A DNA stretch of 64,000 nt from Hsuehochloa calcarea. Its lineage: Eukaryota; Streptophyta; Magnoliopsida; Poales; Poaceae. Both the position numbers and the translations under genes were made by a program. Positions 11,607 to 23,010 of this stretch are shown here, in pieces. The notes below the pieces were generated by a model. It was not told where the DNA came from, searched no databases, and saw only the letters and a program-made list of their open reading frames with translations. The stretch is from positions 9,469,517 through 9,533,516 of the forward strand of contig CM070598.1 of assembly GCA_036346395.1 (NCBI GenBank), given 5' to 3'. Every line of letters begins with the position of its first letter. The first letter of the stretch is position 1.

Positions 11607-13489
11607 TGTAGGACCGTAAAGGCGACTAGAGGGGGGGTGAATAGGCGCTTTCTCGACTTTTTCGCCTTAATCAAATTCAACACGAACTTTTCTCCTTTAG
11701 CTAGGAAAGCTAAGAAGATCAGTAAACGCACAGAGGAAGTCTTGTGCTGAATTCGATAACCCTCTTAACCACAAGACACAAATGTGGTGAATTGATCTCA
11801 CTGGGCTGATCTGACACTGGCGGTCTGACCGACTGCCAAAGGGCGGTTCGACCGATTGAAATCGGTTCGACCGGCCGTTAACGGGCGGTCCGAATACTGG
11901 CGGTCTGACCGTCGTTTCTAAATCGGTCCGACCGATTTAGTCCAGAACCAAAATACCAAGCCCAAATCCAAAACGAAAATTGGTCTAACTTTTGATTCAA
12001 CTAATGAAACTTGACCAAATTTGGAGCACACCTCCCTAAGGATATCAGAGACCTATTTCTAGCGACGATCCTCCATATCCACTTCACAGAATTGATCTCT
12101 GAAGATTTTACCAAAGAAGTGCACAAACCCTAGAATATGAAAAATTTGATCCAACACTTGCTTGTGGGGGATTGATGATCTAGATGATTCTAGGAGCATT
12201 CCCACACATCAAAGCAAGGTAAATGAGGTTAAGAGACCAACCAAAATCAACCGGATCAAGGAAGCACCAAAATCAACAAAAGAGAGAAGAACACAAAGGA
12301 GACAATCGATCTCTTAAGCAAGCATCACAAGATTGATTGATCCAACAAGATGCTTACAAAGCCACTCCCTCAAGGAGGACAAGAGCTCAACAAAGAGCAC
12401 ACACACAATCTCTCCAAACCCTAACTTCTCCTCTCTTCTCCTCTCCAAACCCTAGAAAAAGGTGGAGGAGTCCAAATGAATGCTTAAAGTGCTTGGGGTT
12501 TTTCCTCTCCCCCCTTTCTATTTATAGGAGAGGCCTAGGGTTTCCACTAATGGGCTCCCATGAAGGCCCACACACACATGGGACCCACTCACACATATCT
12601 GTTGAACCAATCGTCTACTTCACCACGTGTAGGTTGATCAGCGGCTCTCATCACATCGGCAAGTCTCTCCTGTCCGAATCCCATCGGAACCTCCCAAGAC
12701 CTGCACCGACTTCCGCACCGCCTGATCCAACCAGCTGCCACGAACTGCCCGTTCGATCCATCTTGCCCATTCTGCACCCTGCTTGAGTCACACGACCTCA
12801 CCCGGCATCCATGATCGTTCTGGACCTCAGCTCTCCAAGCGTAGTCCCGATCCACCTCACCGTTGACGTCGTTGACCTCCAAGCTACCTGCACAGCAATA
12901 GAAAAACAAATCGTCTCCGGGAACAAGTTCTTCACAACTTGACACACGTCAGTTCAACAATGCAATATGCAACAATAAAGCATTGAAATTCATACATTAA
13001 ACACATTCAAATCACAACAGTGCCAACAAGGCCAAGCTCCAAGTGATCGGCGGTCTGACCGCCCCACACAGCCGGTCCGATCGATTTCAGGCCGGTCGGA
13101 CCGATTCCATAATGACGGTCGGACCGCCCGAAATGACTTAGCCAAATATTCATCTCGAAAATCCGAAACCTTCTGGAATTTTCAAATGAATAGAACTTTC
13201 GACTGGGAGCTCCAAAAATAATATGACCACATCCAGGAGACTCCCCTCACTACCTACACAACCTATTTTTGGCTCAGCTCCAAACTCCACTTTGAACCAA
13301 ACCCGGTCGGACCGGCAAGCACTGTCGGTCGGACTGCTCCACGGGCGGTCTGACCGCCCATGCCACCGATCGACCGCGCGTGTCCGACAGAATCAAGCAA
13401 ACAAAAACGCGAGATTTTACAAACCAACAATACCATTGCCAATTGACTCATCATCCTAAGATCATGCACATATCCTCACGATATCCACA
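11607..13489 (-). mobile_element. Sirevirus-like solo LTR (family 1, copy A) inside copia integrase
   Basis: On the + strand it begins TGTAGGACCGTAAAGG and ends CGATATCCACA, so the LTR itself reads on the minus strand as TGTGGATATCG...GGTCCTACA. It is flanked by a perfect 5-bp duplication GAGAG (11602-11606 and 13490-13494). It is 1883 bp, without coding domains, and close in sequence to the LTRs at 49640, 52815 and 57472. CGGTCSGACCG-type motifs cluster near both ends (11810-11945 and 13045-13370). Confidence 0.92.
12519..12526 (-). promoter_or_regulatory. LTR TATA box (copy A)
   Basis: TATAAATA on the minus strand sits in the context CCTATAAATAGAAAGG, conserved in the family-1 LTRs. Confidence 0.5.
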
Positions 13490-13494
13490 GAGAG

Positions 13495-14090
13495 CTATAT
13501 TGACAACAACTTTTGTCATAAATAGAGTAATCACTAAAAGATGTGAGATTACTATGTTTGATGGATGGAAGGGGAGAAAACTCAATGTTAATTTTCTGCG
13601 AACATAGGGGTGTTTGACAAAAGTTAATATACCATTGCAGAAAAAGATAAAGTTTGGATCTAAAACCGTCGATTGTGTCTTACTGGGATATGCTCATAAC
13701 AGCACAGCCTATATATTTTTAGTAGTAAAATCAGAAACTCCTGAGATTATTGCTAACACAATAATGGAGTCCAGAGATGCTTTATTTTTTAAAGATATTT
13801 ATCCTATGAGAACTGTAGGCAGTAATTCTCGAACTGAGTATAATCAAACTATGAATAATAGTAATTTTGAATCTACCACTATCTCTGAACCAATTAGTGA
13901 TAGACTACCAATCTGTGATATTTATGAGGATGATAATAATTTAGTCGAAGAGGCTCCTCGTAGGAGTACGCGATAAAGGGTTGAGAAATCTTTTTGCGAA
14001 GACTTTATTGTATACTTCGTGGATGATGTGCCAAAAACTCTTTTAGAGACCTATGCATTACCTGATGTTGAGTATTGAAAGAGTCGGTCC
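13495..14090 (+). pseudogene. copia integrase, C-terminal part
   Basis: Integrase continues after the solo LTR with TTFVINRVITKRCEITMF, then KLNVNFLRT, a stop, TKVNIPLQKKIKFGSKTVDC, VLLGYAHNSTAYIFLVVKSE and ESRDALFFKDIYPM. This is the conserved end of copia integrase and the linker to reverse transcriptase. The linker ends before NGTWAITDNP at about 14146, where another solo LTR is inserted. Confidence 0.8.
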
Positions 14091-14146
14091 ATAGCGAGAT
14101 AGATTCCATCATGGCAAATGGGACTTGGGCGATCACTGATAATCCT

Positions 14147-15753
14147 TGTAGGATCAAGGATAACTGACTAGAAGGAAGTGAATAGATGGTTTTTAAAACT
14201 TTTAGGATAAAACAGATTTTTAGCAATTAAAGCTACGAAATTCAATTTTACAATTCAAGACCTAAATATACTCTGTCTTTCTAAGTCCACTACTCACTCT
14301 AAATTAATCTAAACAATCTAATCAAGATAAAATATATCTAAATAAATACATGCACTATGAGAAGAGTGAAAGAGATAAACCACAATATGGAGATATTCGA
14401 TGTTTTCATCGTGGTATCGGAGACTTGCCAGTCTCCACCAATCCACGTTGAGGAAGATTGAATGAATCAAGTCGGCTCCACACGAACACGCCCCTCAATC
14501 ACTAGAGGTAGCTCATCTCCACTCCGGGGAGGTGATCTCCAACCTTTACAATCACCCGGATCCTCACAAGCTTTTTGAGAAGATCACTACATCACATTCT
14601 TCAAGCCATCTAGGAGGCGGCAACCTCCAAGAATAATAAACCAATAACACTTCGCTTGAAGATGCTTAAGTGCCACAAGAATCAAACTCAACTCAATTCA
14701 CTTGGAGAAACCTCTACAACCTTTGCAAGATGGAACTTTTGAAGAAGAAGCAAAAGGCTCAAGAGTATTCTATTGAGGTTCTAAAGAAGCCCTTTTCTGT
14801 AGTAGGTGAGGTATTTATAGCCTCCACCTACTTTACTAGCCGTTGGCACTCGTGACTATGCAAAAACAGCAAGTCCGGCCAGTCCGCATGCACATAGCAT
14901 GTCAGTATAATGGTAAACTCTACAGTAATTAATACTACAGAATCTATTCGTTATGTCAGGTTTGGCCAGTCCTCCTACACAAGGTTCGGTCAGTCTGGGT
15001 TCAAATATTTTCAAATCCGAAGAAACATGTTACTGGAAAAAGCTGACCGCGTCGGTCAGTCACGTGTTTCGATCTGACCGGTGAAAACACTGCGGTTAGT
15101 GCAGCATGTAAATTAAGTAGCAAGTCACAAAACAACCTTCTCTAGAAAAAGCTGACTGAAACAATGACCCGGAGGTCCGGTCAGTCTGTCCCTCCTACCG
15201 CAGTTAGTCCGGATAGCAAAATAGAGAAGAGTTGAAGCCGAAAAGTGAGTCTTTAGAAAAAGCTGATCGCCCGACTTAGACCGGGGGCCCGGTCAATCCG
15301 GCCAGTAGAATTGTAAAACAAGAGCTCTCTGGAAAAAGCTAACCGCAAAGATGAATCGGGGGTCCGGTCAGCCCAGACCTCCACCTGCGGTTAGTCCAGC
15401 CAAGAAAATAAAGAACAAATAAAATGAGGCCGAAAGATCACTAAGAATTCCAAGTTCAACCAAGTGAGTTTGAGCATTGTGGCACACTTTGCTATCAAGC
15501 TACTAGTTATTGATCCCTCTTCATAGTACGACTACCTATACTAGTAATCCGATCTTTTATGCTTCATACTCCTAGACCGGTAATACTTATGAAGAGATCC
15601 TATTTTAGTAGATAATTTTGCCTTGAGTACCTTTAGTGCTCCTTAATTTTAATCCGATGCTAACCTTTTTAATCACTTGACAAAACATGTTAGTTCACAA
15701 TACATGGTTGTCATTAATTACCAAAATACTAAAATTGTGGCCTAGATTCTTCA
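14147..15753 (-). mobile_element. Sirevirus-like solo LTR (family 2) between copia integrase and RT
   Basis: On the + strand it begins TGTAGGATCAAGGATAACTG and ends GTGGCCTAGATTCTTCA, the inverted ends of the 7497-8932 LTR. It is flanked by a perfect 5-bp duplication ATCCT (14142-14146 and 15754-15758). It is 1607 bp and has no coding domains. Its interior (about 14870-15380) holds repeated GGTCCGGTCAGTC-like words instead of the GCGGAAGTTCCGC motif of its relative. A minus-strand TATAAATA lies at 14812-14819. Confidence 0.9.
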
Positions 15754-17110
15754 ATCCTAGCGGGTGCAAACCTGTTGGATGCAAGTGGATCTTTAAAAAT
15801 AAAATGAGGCCTGACGGTGCTATTGATAATTACAAGGTAAGACTTGTGGTCAAGGGTTATACTCAGAAATAAGGTGATGATTATTTTGATACTTGCCCTC
15901 TTGTTGCCAGATTAACTACTATTTGAGTGCTCATTTCATTAGCTGTTTCCCATAGTCTACACATCCATCAAATGGATGTAAAGACAGCTTTCCTTAATAG
16001 AGAGTTGGAGGAAGAAATCTATATGGAGCAACCTGGATGGTTTTGTGCTTTCTGGTTAGGAAAATAAGGTATGCAAATTAATCAAATCCTTATATTGCCT
16101 AAAGCAAGCACCTAAACAATAATACGAGAAGTTTGATAAAACTTTAACATCTGCTGATTTTGCTGTGAATGAGGCAGAAAAGCGTGTATATTATCATTAT
16201 GGTGGGGTCAGGGAGTGATTTTGTGTTTGTATGTCGATGATATACTTACATTTGGGACAAACACTGTTGTTATTGACGAGGTCAAAACTTTCTTATCTAG
16301 ATACTTTGGTATGGAAGACTTAGGAGAGGCAGATGTTATTTTGAATATTAAATTGATCAAAATTGATGATGGGATCACATTGAATCTATCCCATTATGCT
16401 GAGAAAAATATTGAGTCGGTTCGGCTTTGAGAACTGAAAGATTTCCCCAACTCCTTATGATGCTAGTGTTAAGCTTCGAAATAATTAGGGATTAGGAACA
16501 GATCAATTGAGATATTCACAAATTATTGGGTCCCTTGTGTATTCGTATAGTGCTACAAGACCTGACATATCATTTGCTATGAGCAAATTAAATCGCTTTA
16601 CTTCTAACCCAGGAGATGATCACTGGGAAGCTCTCGAGAGAGAGTTGCGCTACTTGAGAGGCACAGCCTCATATGGAATTCACTATATTAGGTATCCATC
16701 TATATTAGAAGGATATAATGATTCAAATTGAATCTCTGATACAGATGAGATCAAAGCTACAAGTGGTTATGTCTTTACCCTGTCAAGTGCTACAGTTTCA
16801 ATAAGGTCGTGTAAACATACCATATTGACGATGTCAACTATGGAAGCAGAACTTGTAACACTAGACGCATGCACTGTTGAGGCTGAATGGCTAAGAGAGC
16901 CACTGTTGGACTTGTCACTAGTTGAGAAACCAATACCGGCAATCCTAATTTACTATGATAACCAAACATTGTTGATTAAGGTTACAAGTACTAAGAATAA
17001 CATAAAGCCCTCCAGACACGTAAAGTGTAGACTTAAATCTACCAGAAAACTGAGAAACTCCAGAGTGATTAATGTGAATTATATTCGCGCTGAGAAAAAA
17101 TGGTAGACTC
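15754..17110 (+). pseudogene. copia reverse transcriptase and RNase H remnants
   Basis: RT resumes with KPVGCKWIFKNKMRPDGAID, KVRLVVKGYTQ, a stop, MDVKTAFLN and EEEIYMEQP, then breaks. The catalytic YVDDIL is intact at about 16230, followed by FLSRYFGMEDLGEAD. RNase H regions include YSQIIGSLVYSYSATRPDIS and STMEAELVTLDACTVEAEWL. At least four stops or frameshifts interrupt the reading, so no enzyme can be made. Confidence 0.85.
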
Positions 17111-17755
17111 TTTCACAAAAGGGCTAACACGGAAGGTAATTTTCATTGCGTCTATGGACATGAGAATGAGGCCAGTTGGAGTTACAACTCAATAGTAACC
17201 CATACCTTCTTGATCAGAGATCCGTGACTTAGGTAATTGGAAAAACAAGTTGAAGTTGTTACAAGAGGGTACAATTAATAATATATGTACCCATGTCTTA
17301 ATAGACAAAGTACTCTCAACTGTATAAAAGAGTGTCTGAAAGTCTTAATGTATTCTAATGTCCAATGAGGGAAAAATGTATTAGCCTATAGGATAGCTAA
17401 AATGAATCACCTACTTGATCTTAACTGTGAGATCACAGTTCAAGAGAATAAGACATTCTCTGGAAAGCTCATGAGCAGATAAAGGAGTATGACCAAATAA
17501 TACTCCGTTTATGCATGGTTCTTTGACAACCTAGTATCAGTTGAGATTTTAAGTGAAATCTAATCATGAAAAACTGTGAATTTAAGGTATGGTCCATTCA
17601 TCAGCTGTGACAAGATGAATCTTATTATTCTAGATGTAAGTTCAACCTGTACGGGACTTACACTGAAAGACTAGTATATTAACAACACTTTAGCACAATA
17701 TTCCTTATCATCGTTTATGCTATTTGCGTTGGAATTGGTGAGAGATTATTATAAT

Positions 17756-18943
17756 TGAGCTCATAAGTGTAAAGACACATTCATTCCTGAAATTCCAAAG
17801 TATGCATGGTTTAGTCCTATATTGCCTAGACAAGTGGTGAGAGAGCAATTTATAAGGTGAAGTCATTGTCACCTTGAAACATGTGACACATGACATGTGG
17901 TGACATGAGTAGGACTATAGCTAAAGTCACACACACGCACGTACGCACACGCGCGTGTATATTCGCGTGACTTGTGACTTGCGATGCGCGACCGTGTCGT
18001 GAACTTAGTACACTCTTCTTTTGCTAACCATGTATTTATCTCTCGAAATAATGTAGTCGAAGCCATAGACTAATGTGGTCGAAACACTGTGGTCGAAATA
18101 AAGTGGTCAAAATAATATGGTCGAAGTCATAGACCAGTGTGGTTGAAATAAAGTGGTCGGAACACTGTGGTCGAAATAAAGTAGTCGGAACACTGTAATC
18201 GAAATAAAGTGATCGAAGTTATAGATCAATGTGGTCGAAATACCGTGGTCGAAATACTGTAGTCGAAATAAAGTGATCGAAAAAAAGTGATGGTGGTCGG
18301 ATCTATAGACCAATGTAGTCAAAATATACCAGTCGAAGCTGTAGACCAGTGTGTAATCAAGATCCGATAAACACTGCTTAATTACCATTAATTAGTTTTG
18401 AATTAGCAGTTACCAGTGGTTTAATATGTGTTTTGTTATGTAGTTACAATAGAGTAATTATCTTGACTTTTAAAAGATATGGAGATGTTCAGACCTGGGG
18501 AGATTGGATCAACTTTCAGTTTTTTCTTCTTCTTCTATGTTCTACTTCTACTGTGCTGGAGAGTTATGCTGTCGAATCAAGTCGTCCCTTCTACTCAGCG
18601 TGTAGCGCGAAGGAGGGTGAGTGGGTATCTCCAAACCATTGTCGTAGAGTTCACCTGCACGGGACGACAATAAGATTTCTGGGCAGCGCATCTGCGCAAC
18701 CACTCGATTGCGTTGTTTGATCTACATTCTGCACTGCTTCAAAGCTGCGCTGCTTCCTGTTTCTTATCAAACCCGACTGTAAGTTAGTTGTACGAACAAA
18801 TTATTTTATTATAATTCTATTATTGTGTATATTTAAAAGTGCAATGAATTGGTTATTGTTAGTATTATTTTATGTATTTCTAGTTTTATACAATCTTTTC
18901 TTGTAATAAAATTTAAAATTAAAATATTTTTCATATAACCAAC
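17756..18943 (+). repeat. 3' LTR of the nested copia element, with expanded internal repeat
   Basis: This is the partner of 5689-6763. It is longer mainly because a repeat built on 'gtggtcgaaataaagtggtc' and 'gaaacactgtggtcgaaat' at about 18050-18350 has many more units than the corresponding part of the 5' LTR (about 6030-6180). Confidence 0.75.
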
Positions 18944-21040
18944 GTTGACGTGACCCCCTACCCCCCGTGACGGGTGGCTGGGTTCGATCTGATTTGACGA
19001 ATCCACTGGTTCCTCGCTCCTCCTCCCTCCATGGGCCATCGTCGGGACCGAGGGGGGACCTGCACTGCAGCAAGCGCAGCACAAAAGGCCGAAAGGGGAA
19101 GCGCGAAAGTAAAGCGCACACAACGACTTGCACGGGTCAACGCTCCTGCTCTCTCTCTCTGCGCTACGAGCAGCTGTCTCAGCCCAACACGTGGCAGAGA
19201 ATTCCCTCTTTCTCTCTCCGCGCTACGAGCAGCTGCCTCGGCCCAACACGTGGTAGAGAACTGGGGTAGGACCCAAGCCTTAGGCTCTAGATGCCTCTGC
19301 ACTCCGGTTCGTGTAGCCTATCAATCTACGTAGCACCGCATAGCATGGTGTTAAGTAAGTTTGCGTTGTGTTCCGCTAATCGCGTGTATGGGGGTGCATG
19401 CATGTGTTAAGCAGGGGCTTAGGCAGCGCGTCATCGTGGCCGGCGGCCGAGGTGGCGCGCGCGGGGCCCGGTTGGAAGGGTGCGCGGGCATGTGGCGGCG
19501 GCGCGCGCCTCGCGGCGCGCACATGCCTCCCTCGCTCGCGCGGACGTACGCCTTTGCGACCTTGGTCGCGGCCATTATGCATTGCATGCATGCCCACCAC
19601 CACTACCGACCTAGGAGAATCTATCTATCTATCTATCTATCGTTAAGCTGTTTCACTTTCCCAACACGCACGGCGAGTGGCATGCGTACAACGGAAAAGG
19701 GAAGCCGGTTCCATGCCATATATGCACGCGCGTCGCGCGATCATGGAGTCACTGTTAGAGAGGGGGTTCAAGTGGCACTCCCTCCAGCTCCCGATCGAGC
19801 TTGATATCCGGCGTAAGGCTAGCTTGGCCGCTCCGCCATGGCCATACGTACAATGCTAGTAAAGAAAACTGCCGTTGGAACGCTTAAAACTTGCACTACA
19901 TGGCCATACTGTGTGAAGTCACACAAGGTTCATCTACCGACCGGATGCATGATTTGCAGAGGTAGCGAAGAGAGCAATTCGCTCAACAATCATGTTTCAA
20001 GCTAGGTCTCTGTCGTAAGCAGTACTAAAGCTAAGCTGCAGCAGCTAGCCCGAGCTTAATTTGGTTCTTTATGCTAAAGGCATTGCTAATTCTCAGTTGC
20101 CTGATAATTTTAGAAATCCCAACCGATTTTTCCCATCTTTGGATTGACGTGGAGAGATTTGTGCTAGGGAGCAGTGTCGTGGTCACCCGCGGATTAGAAC
20201 ATGAGTTTATTTATTTATGGTTCAGATTCAACACCCCCCCCCAGCTTAGAGGGAGACTAGGGTGGCGGCAGGGCAACAAGACCAAAGTGGTTTAGAGGCG
20301 GTGGAGAATCTGATGGCGATAGCTGGGGTGCGGGGTCTCGGTGGAGGCTGCTGAGGGAGTGATTGGATGGGGGTGGGTTAAGGTTGGTTTGCTGCCAGAA
20401 TCTTGGAGCGACACTGGCCGCTAAAAAGGTCGATTGATTTTTTGGGTAAAATCAGGCAACTGGCTAATAGACAAGCCCTTGTGCTAAACATACATCAAAC
20501 AGCAACTGATTAGCCTACCGTGTTGGGGTCCAAGAGGTCGCATCTATCAGAGATCGTCCCATCTCGCACGCATGATTCGCTCATACTAGCATGGGTGGGT
20601 CCGGAAACTAGCTTGTTTCTCCTCTTCAATCTTCTTCCCAAGAAATGCGCGGCATGCATGCATGGTTCACCTCACATGATCGGATCGGATCGAGGACAAG
20701 AACACCGCAAAAGCTGACCTGTGCTTTAATCGATCCCCATGAGAAAAGCGATTGGTACGACCTGCCGGCGATGCCATGGCAGGCTGGCAGCATGGCACAC
20801 CGCCACAGTCGTCCTGTGCTGTCCTCTTGCGGCAGATGGAAGAAACAGCGCGCACACCACCGCGCCACCACCCATGTGTGTTCGAACCAGATGCCTGCCT
20901 GCCTTCTTTGCATCGTCCACTTGTGCCTCGGCTCCATGCCCCCCCCCATGCATGTCATCGCTCACTGCAGCCGATCGATCGAGTCGACACAGACACCGGC
21001 CGGTCGAGTGCAAAAATCCTTTTGAACAGTCGTGTGGATG
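18944..21040. other. Intergenic DNA with small tandem repeats; no supported gene
   Basis: The GC-rich stretch 18960-19860 has open frames on both strands that match no family I know. A 59-bp unit is repeated in tandem at about 19161-19278, each copy containing 'gcgctacgagcagctg' and an 'aacacgtgg' G-box-like word. A (CTAT)n microsatellite lies at about 19620-19642. Sequence 19860-21040 is featureless apart from short C runs. Confidence 0.4.
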
Positions 21041-21049
21041 ACGAATATA

Positions 21050-22157
21050 TGTGCACGGTAAAGAAGGTTTGGTTGCGACTTGTTAGGGCAACGGGAGGCT
21101 GGGACCCTCGCTTTTTCGTTCGATCGCATCTTAATCCGGATGAGGCATAGATGAAAGAAGCATACGAAACTATAAATAAACACGTCAAACCAAACCAAAT
21201 CTTCCTTGATCAACCAAGGCACCATGACGACACCAGATTCCTGTTTAAGGTGTGACGAGGATGTGGTAATATTTCTTAATTAATTAAATTATTTATTTTT
21301 AAATATTATTGTAGATAATAATATCTTCATATTATTCGTACGGATATACTTAGCCGAGTGATCGTAAACCATCTTTCGACCACCCTATATAGTCGTAAGT
21401 ACTCTACGACTACCTAGTGGTCATAAGATTTCCTATGATCACTTTATTATCGTAAGTCTTACTACGATCACTTCATGGTCGTAAGTTTTACTACGATCAG
21501 ATCAACTACAACTACGACCACCCCTGTATTCAATAAAGTCTATAGACATGTAGACCCAATTGACTATGAACACTTATGCGCTGTGTTTAATACACACAAT
21601 AGTTAATATGTGATGTTATTCTCCAGGATAATTACACGTATTAAACCCTCTGTCTCTGGTATAACTGCAAGATGACGTGGGAGGATTAGTCTTTAACAAT
21701 AACCACCACATAACGTACGTATTTTATCAAACGGTGAGACACCTCTTGATACGGGACAACTACCCATTCACGCACTATATAAGAAGGGTGACAAGAACAA
21801 CGACAACGAACAAGAGACAAGATCAACAGACAGATGTTATTAACCTCTAATTCTAGTGATTTTTTCTCTGTTGTAAGCATAGTCAATACAACAACAAATG
21901 AGTATGGTTATTATTCTATCACGAGAAGACCCAAATCTATATAAAATCAATGTGCCTTTTTTGTGTTGTTTAACTCGTGGAAAGTCCCCAGCGTTCATTC
22001 GTGTGATCGATACTAAACCATCGACAAGATCCAAAGTTGTTCTTATTAAGAAACTGATGTTTTATGTCATTGATCCTTAATACTTGACGGATGACTACTA
22101 TTTTGAATTGTGAATTATATATGACTCCAATATTTGATGTGGTAAAGTAGACCAACA
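21050..22157 (+). mobile_element. Possible degenerate Ty3/gypsy solo LTR
   Basis: The stretch at about 21770-21960 has the layout of a Ty3/gypsy LTR: a TATA-like 'cactatataagaag', a leader, 'aatacaacaacaaatgagta', then a 'gaagacccaaatctatataaa' block like those near the 3' ends of such LTRs. Repeated 'gtcgtaagt...tacgatca' units lie upstream (about 21375-21540). TG at 21050 and CA at 22157 are flanked by ATATA on each side, but this is low-complexity and may be chance. No internal domains are present. Confidence 0.35.
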
Positions 22158-22836
22158 ATATATACATACTCGGGGGTGATACGGGAAGGGTTTGCGAGAG
22201 AGTTGTCCCCCGTCCTTGCTAAGGTGTCCCTGTTGCATCCCCACAACAAATTTTTTCCGGGAATTAAACTATTTTATGTAAAATTTGAGTGAAATTTCTG
22301 TGTTTTAAACTGGGTATAAGGCTGGGGAAACTACTGTAACTATCAACTAGCACTCTTGGTTCTACAAGAAAATAGTTCAGAGCTGTGCGATGGACTGCCT
22401 GCTTCTACGAGGAAACCATCCAAAATCAAAATAAGCTGTGCAATGGATAGGCTCCCAATTCCCATAGTCCCATCGTCCCATGCATGTCAATCGCGGCTCG
22501 CACATTGCACGGTCAGAGAGGACTAGAGCCACTTTCCAAAGCAAGAGCTAGCGACATTACCACTAACGCGACGAACCAACCGAGCGCGATTACATTAAGC
22601 GGCAAAGCAATTATGCGATAAATCGTGTGGCCGTGCGCGCTGCGCGCGTGCCCCCGCGCGCTGGGGTTAAGCCGGCGCGTGCCCGTCGGGTGTCCAGGTG
22701 GCTGTCTCCCGGCTGCCTGATCCGATGCACGGACGACCTTGATGAATTTCGCCGCCTCCCCCGTCGCTCCAAAGCCCCGGGGAATTAACACCACCAGGCT
22801 GTACGACTACGAGGAGGGAAAGGAACCGCGAAATGG
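22158..22836. other. Upstream region of the OPT gene
   Basis: No gene is supported. The region is AT-rich to about 22440 and becomes GC-rich towards the OPT gene. Confidence 0.4.
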
Positions 22837-22845
22837 AATATAAGT
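22837..22845 (+). promoter_or_regulatory. Candidate TATA element of the OPT gene
   Basis: The word 'gaatataagtag' lies about 170 bases before the first ATG of the OPT gene. With initiation roughly 30 bases downstream, the 5' leader would be about 140 bases and would contain the GA and GGGA repeats. Placement is inferred from distance alone. Confidence 0.35.
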
Positions 22846-22957
22846 AGGGGCGAGCAGAGGTCAAGAGCTACCATCCAAGAATACCCGAAAGTGCACTACC
22901 CTCCACCGGAGATACAAGCAAATTATTAGCTACAAAGATCAGAGGCAACTACTGAAG

Positions 22958-22959
<2 letters not shown>

Positions 22960-22992
<33 letters not shown>

Positions 22993-23010
22993 AGGGAGGG
23001 AGGGAGGGAG
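22960..23010 (+). repeat. (GA)n-(GGGA)n microsatellite in the OPT leader
   Basis: An uninterrupted purine tract of GA dinucleotides changes to GGGA units and ends directly at the ATG at 23011. Length change here would alter only the leader. Confidence 0.8.

Larger units (their letters stand above)
5689..18943 (+). mobile_element. Decayed Ty1/copia retrotransposon, split by four younger solo-LTR insertions
   Basis: Two related, same-orientation long terminal repeats (about 5689-6763 and 17756-18943) flank gag, protease, integrase, reverse transcriptase and RNase H remnants in Ty1/copia order. The coding region is interrupted by an Angela-type solo LTR in gag (7110-10053, which holds another at 7497-8932), a Sirevirus-like solo LTR in integrase (11607-13489) and another between integrase and RT (14147-15753). 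Removing them rejoins the coding domains. The outer LTR ends are estimated from where the two copies stop aligning. I found neither a clear primer-binding site nor a flanking target duplication, so the element is old. Confidence 0.85.

Noticed and set aside
12337..12786. 149-codon frame inside solo LTR copy A
   Set aside because: It lies wholly within LTR sequence; the sister LTRs do not keep the frame open.
19361..19804. 147-codon + frame in GC-rich DNA
   Set aside because: Overlapping frames exist on both strands, the composition is that of CpG-rich non-coding DNA, and no domain is recognisable.
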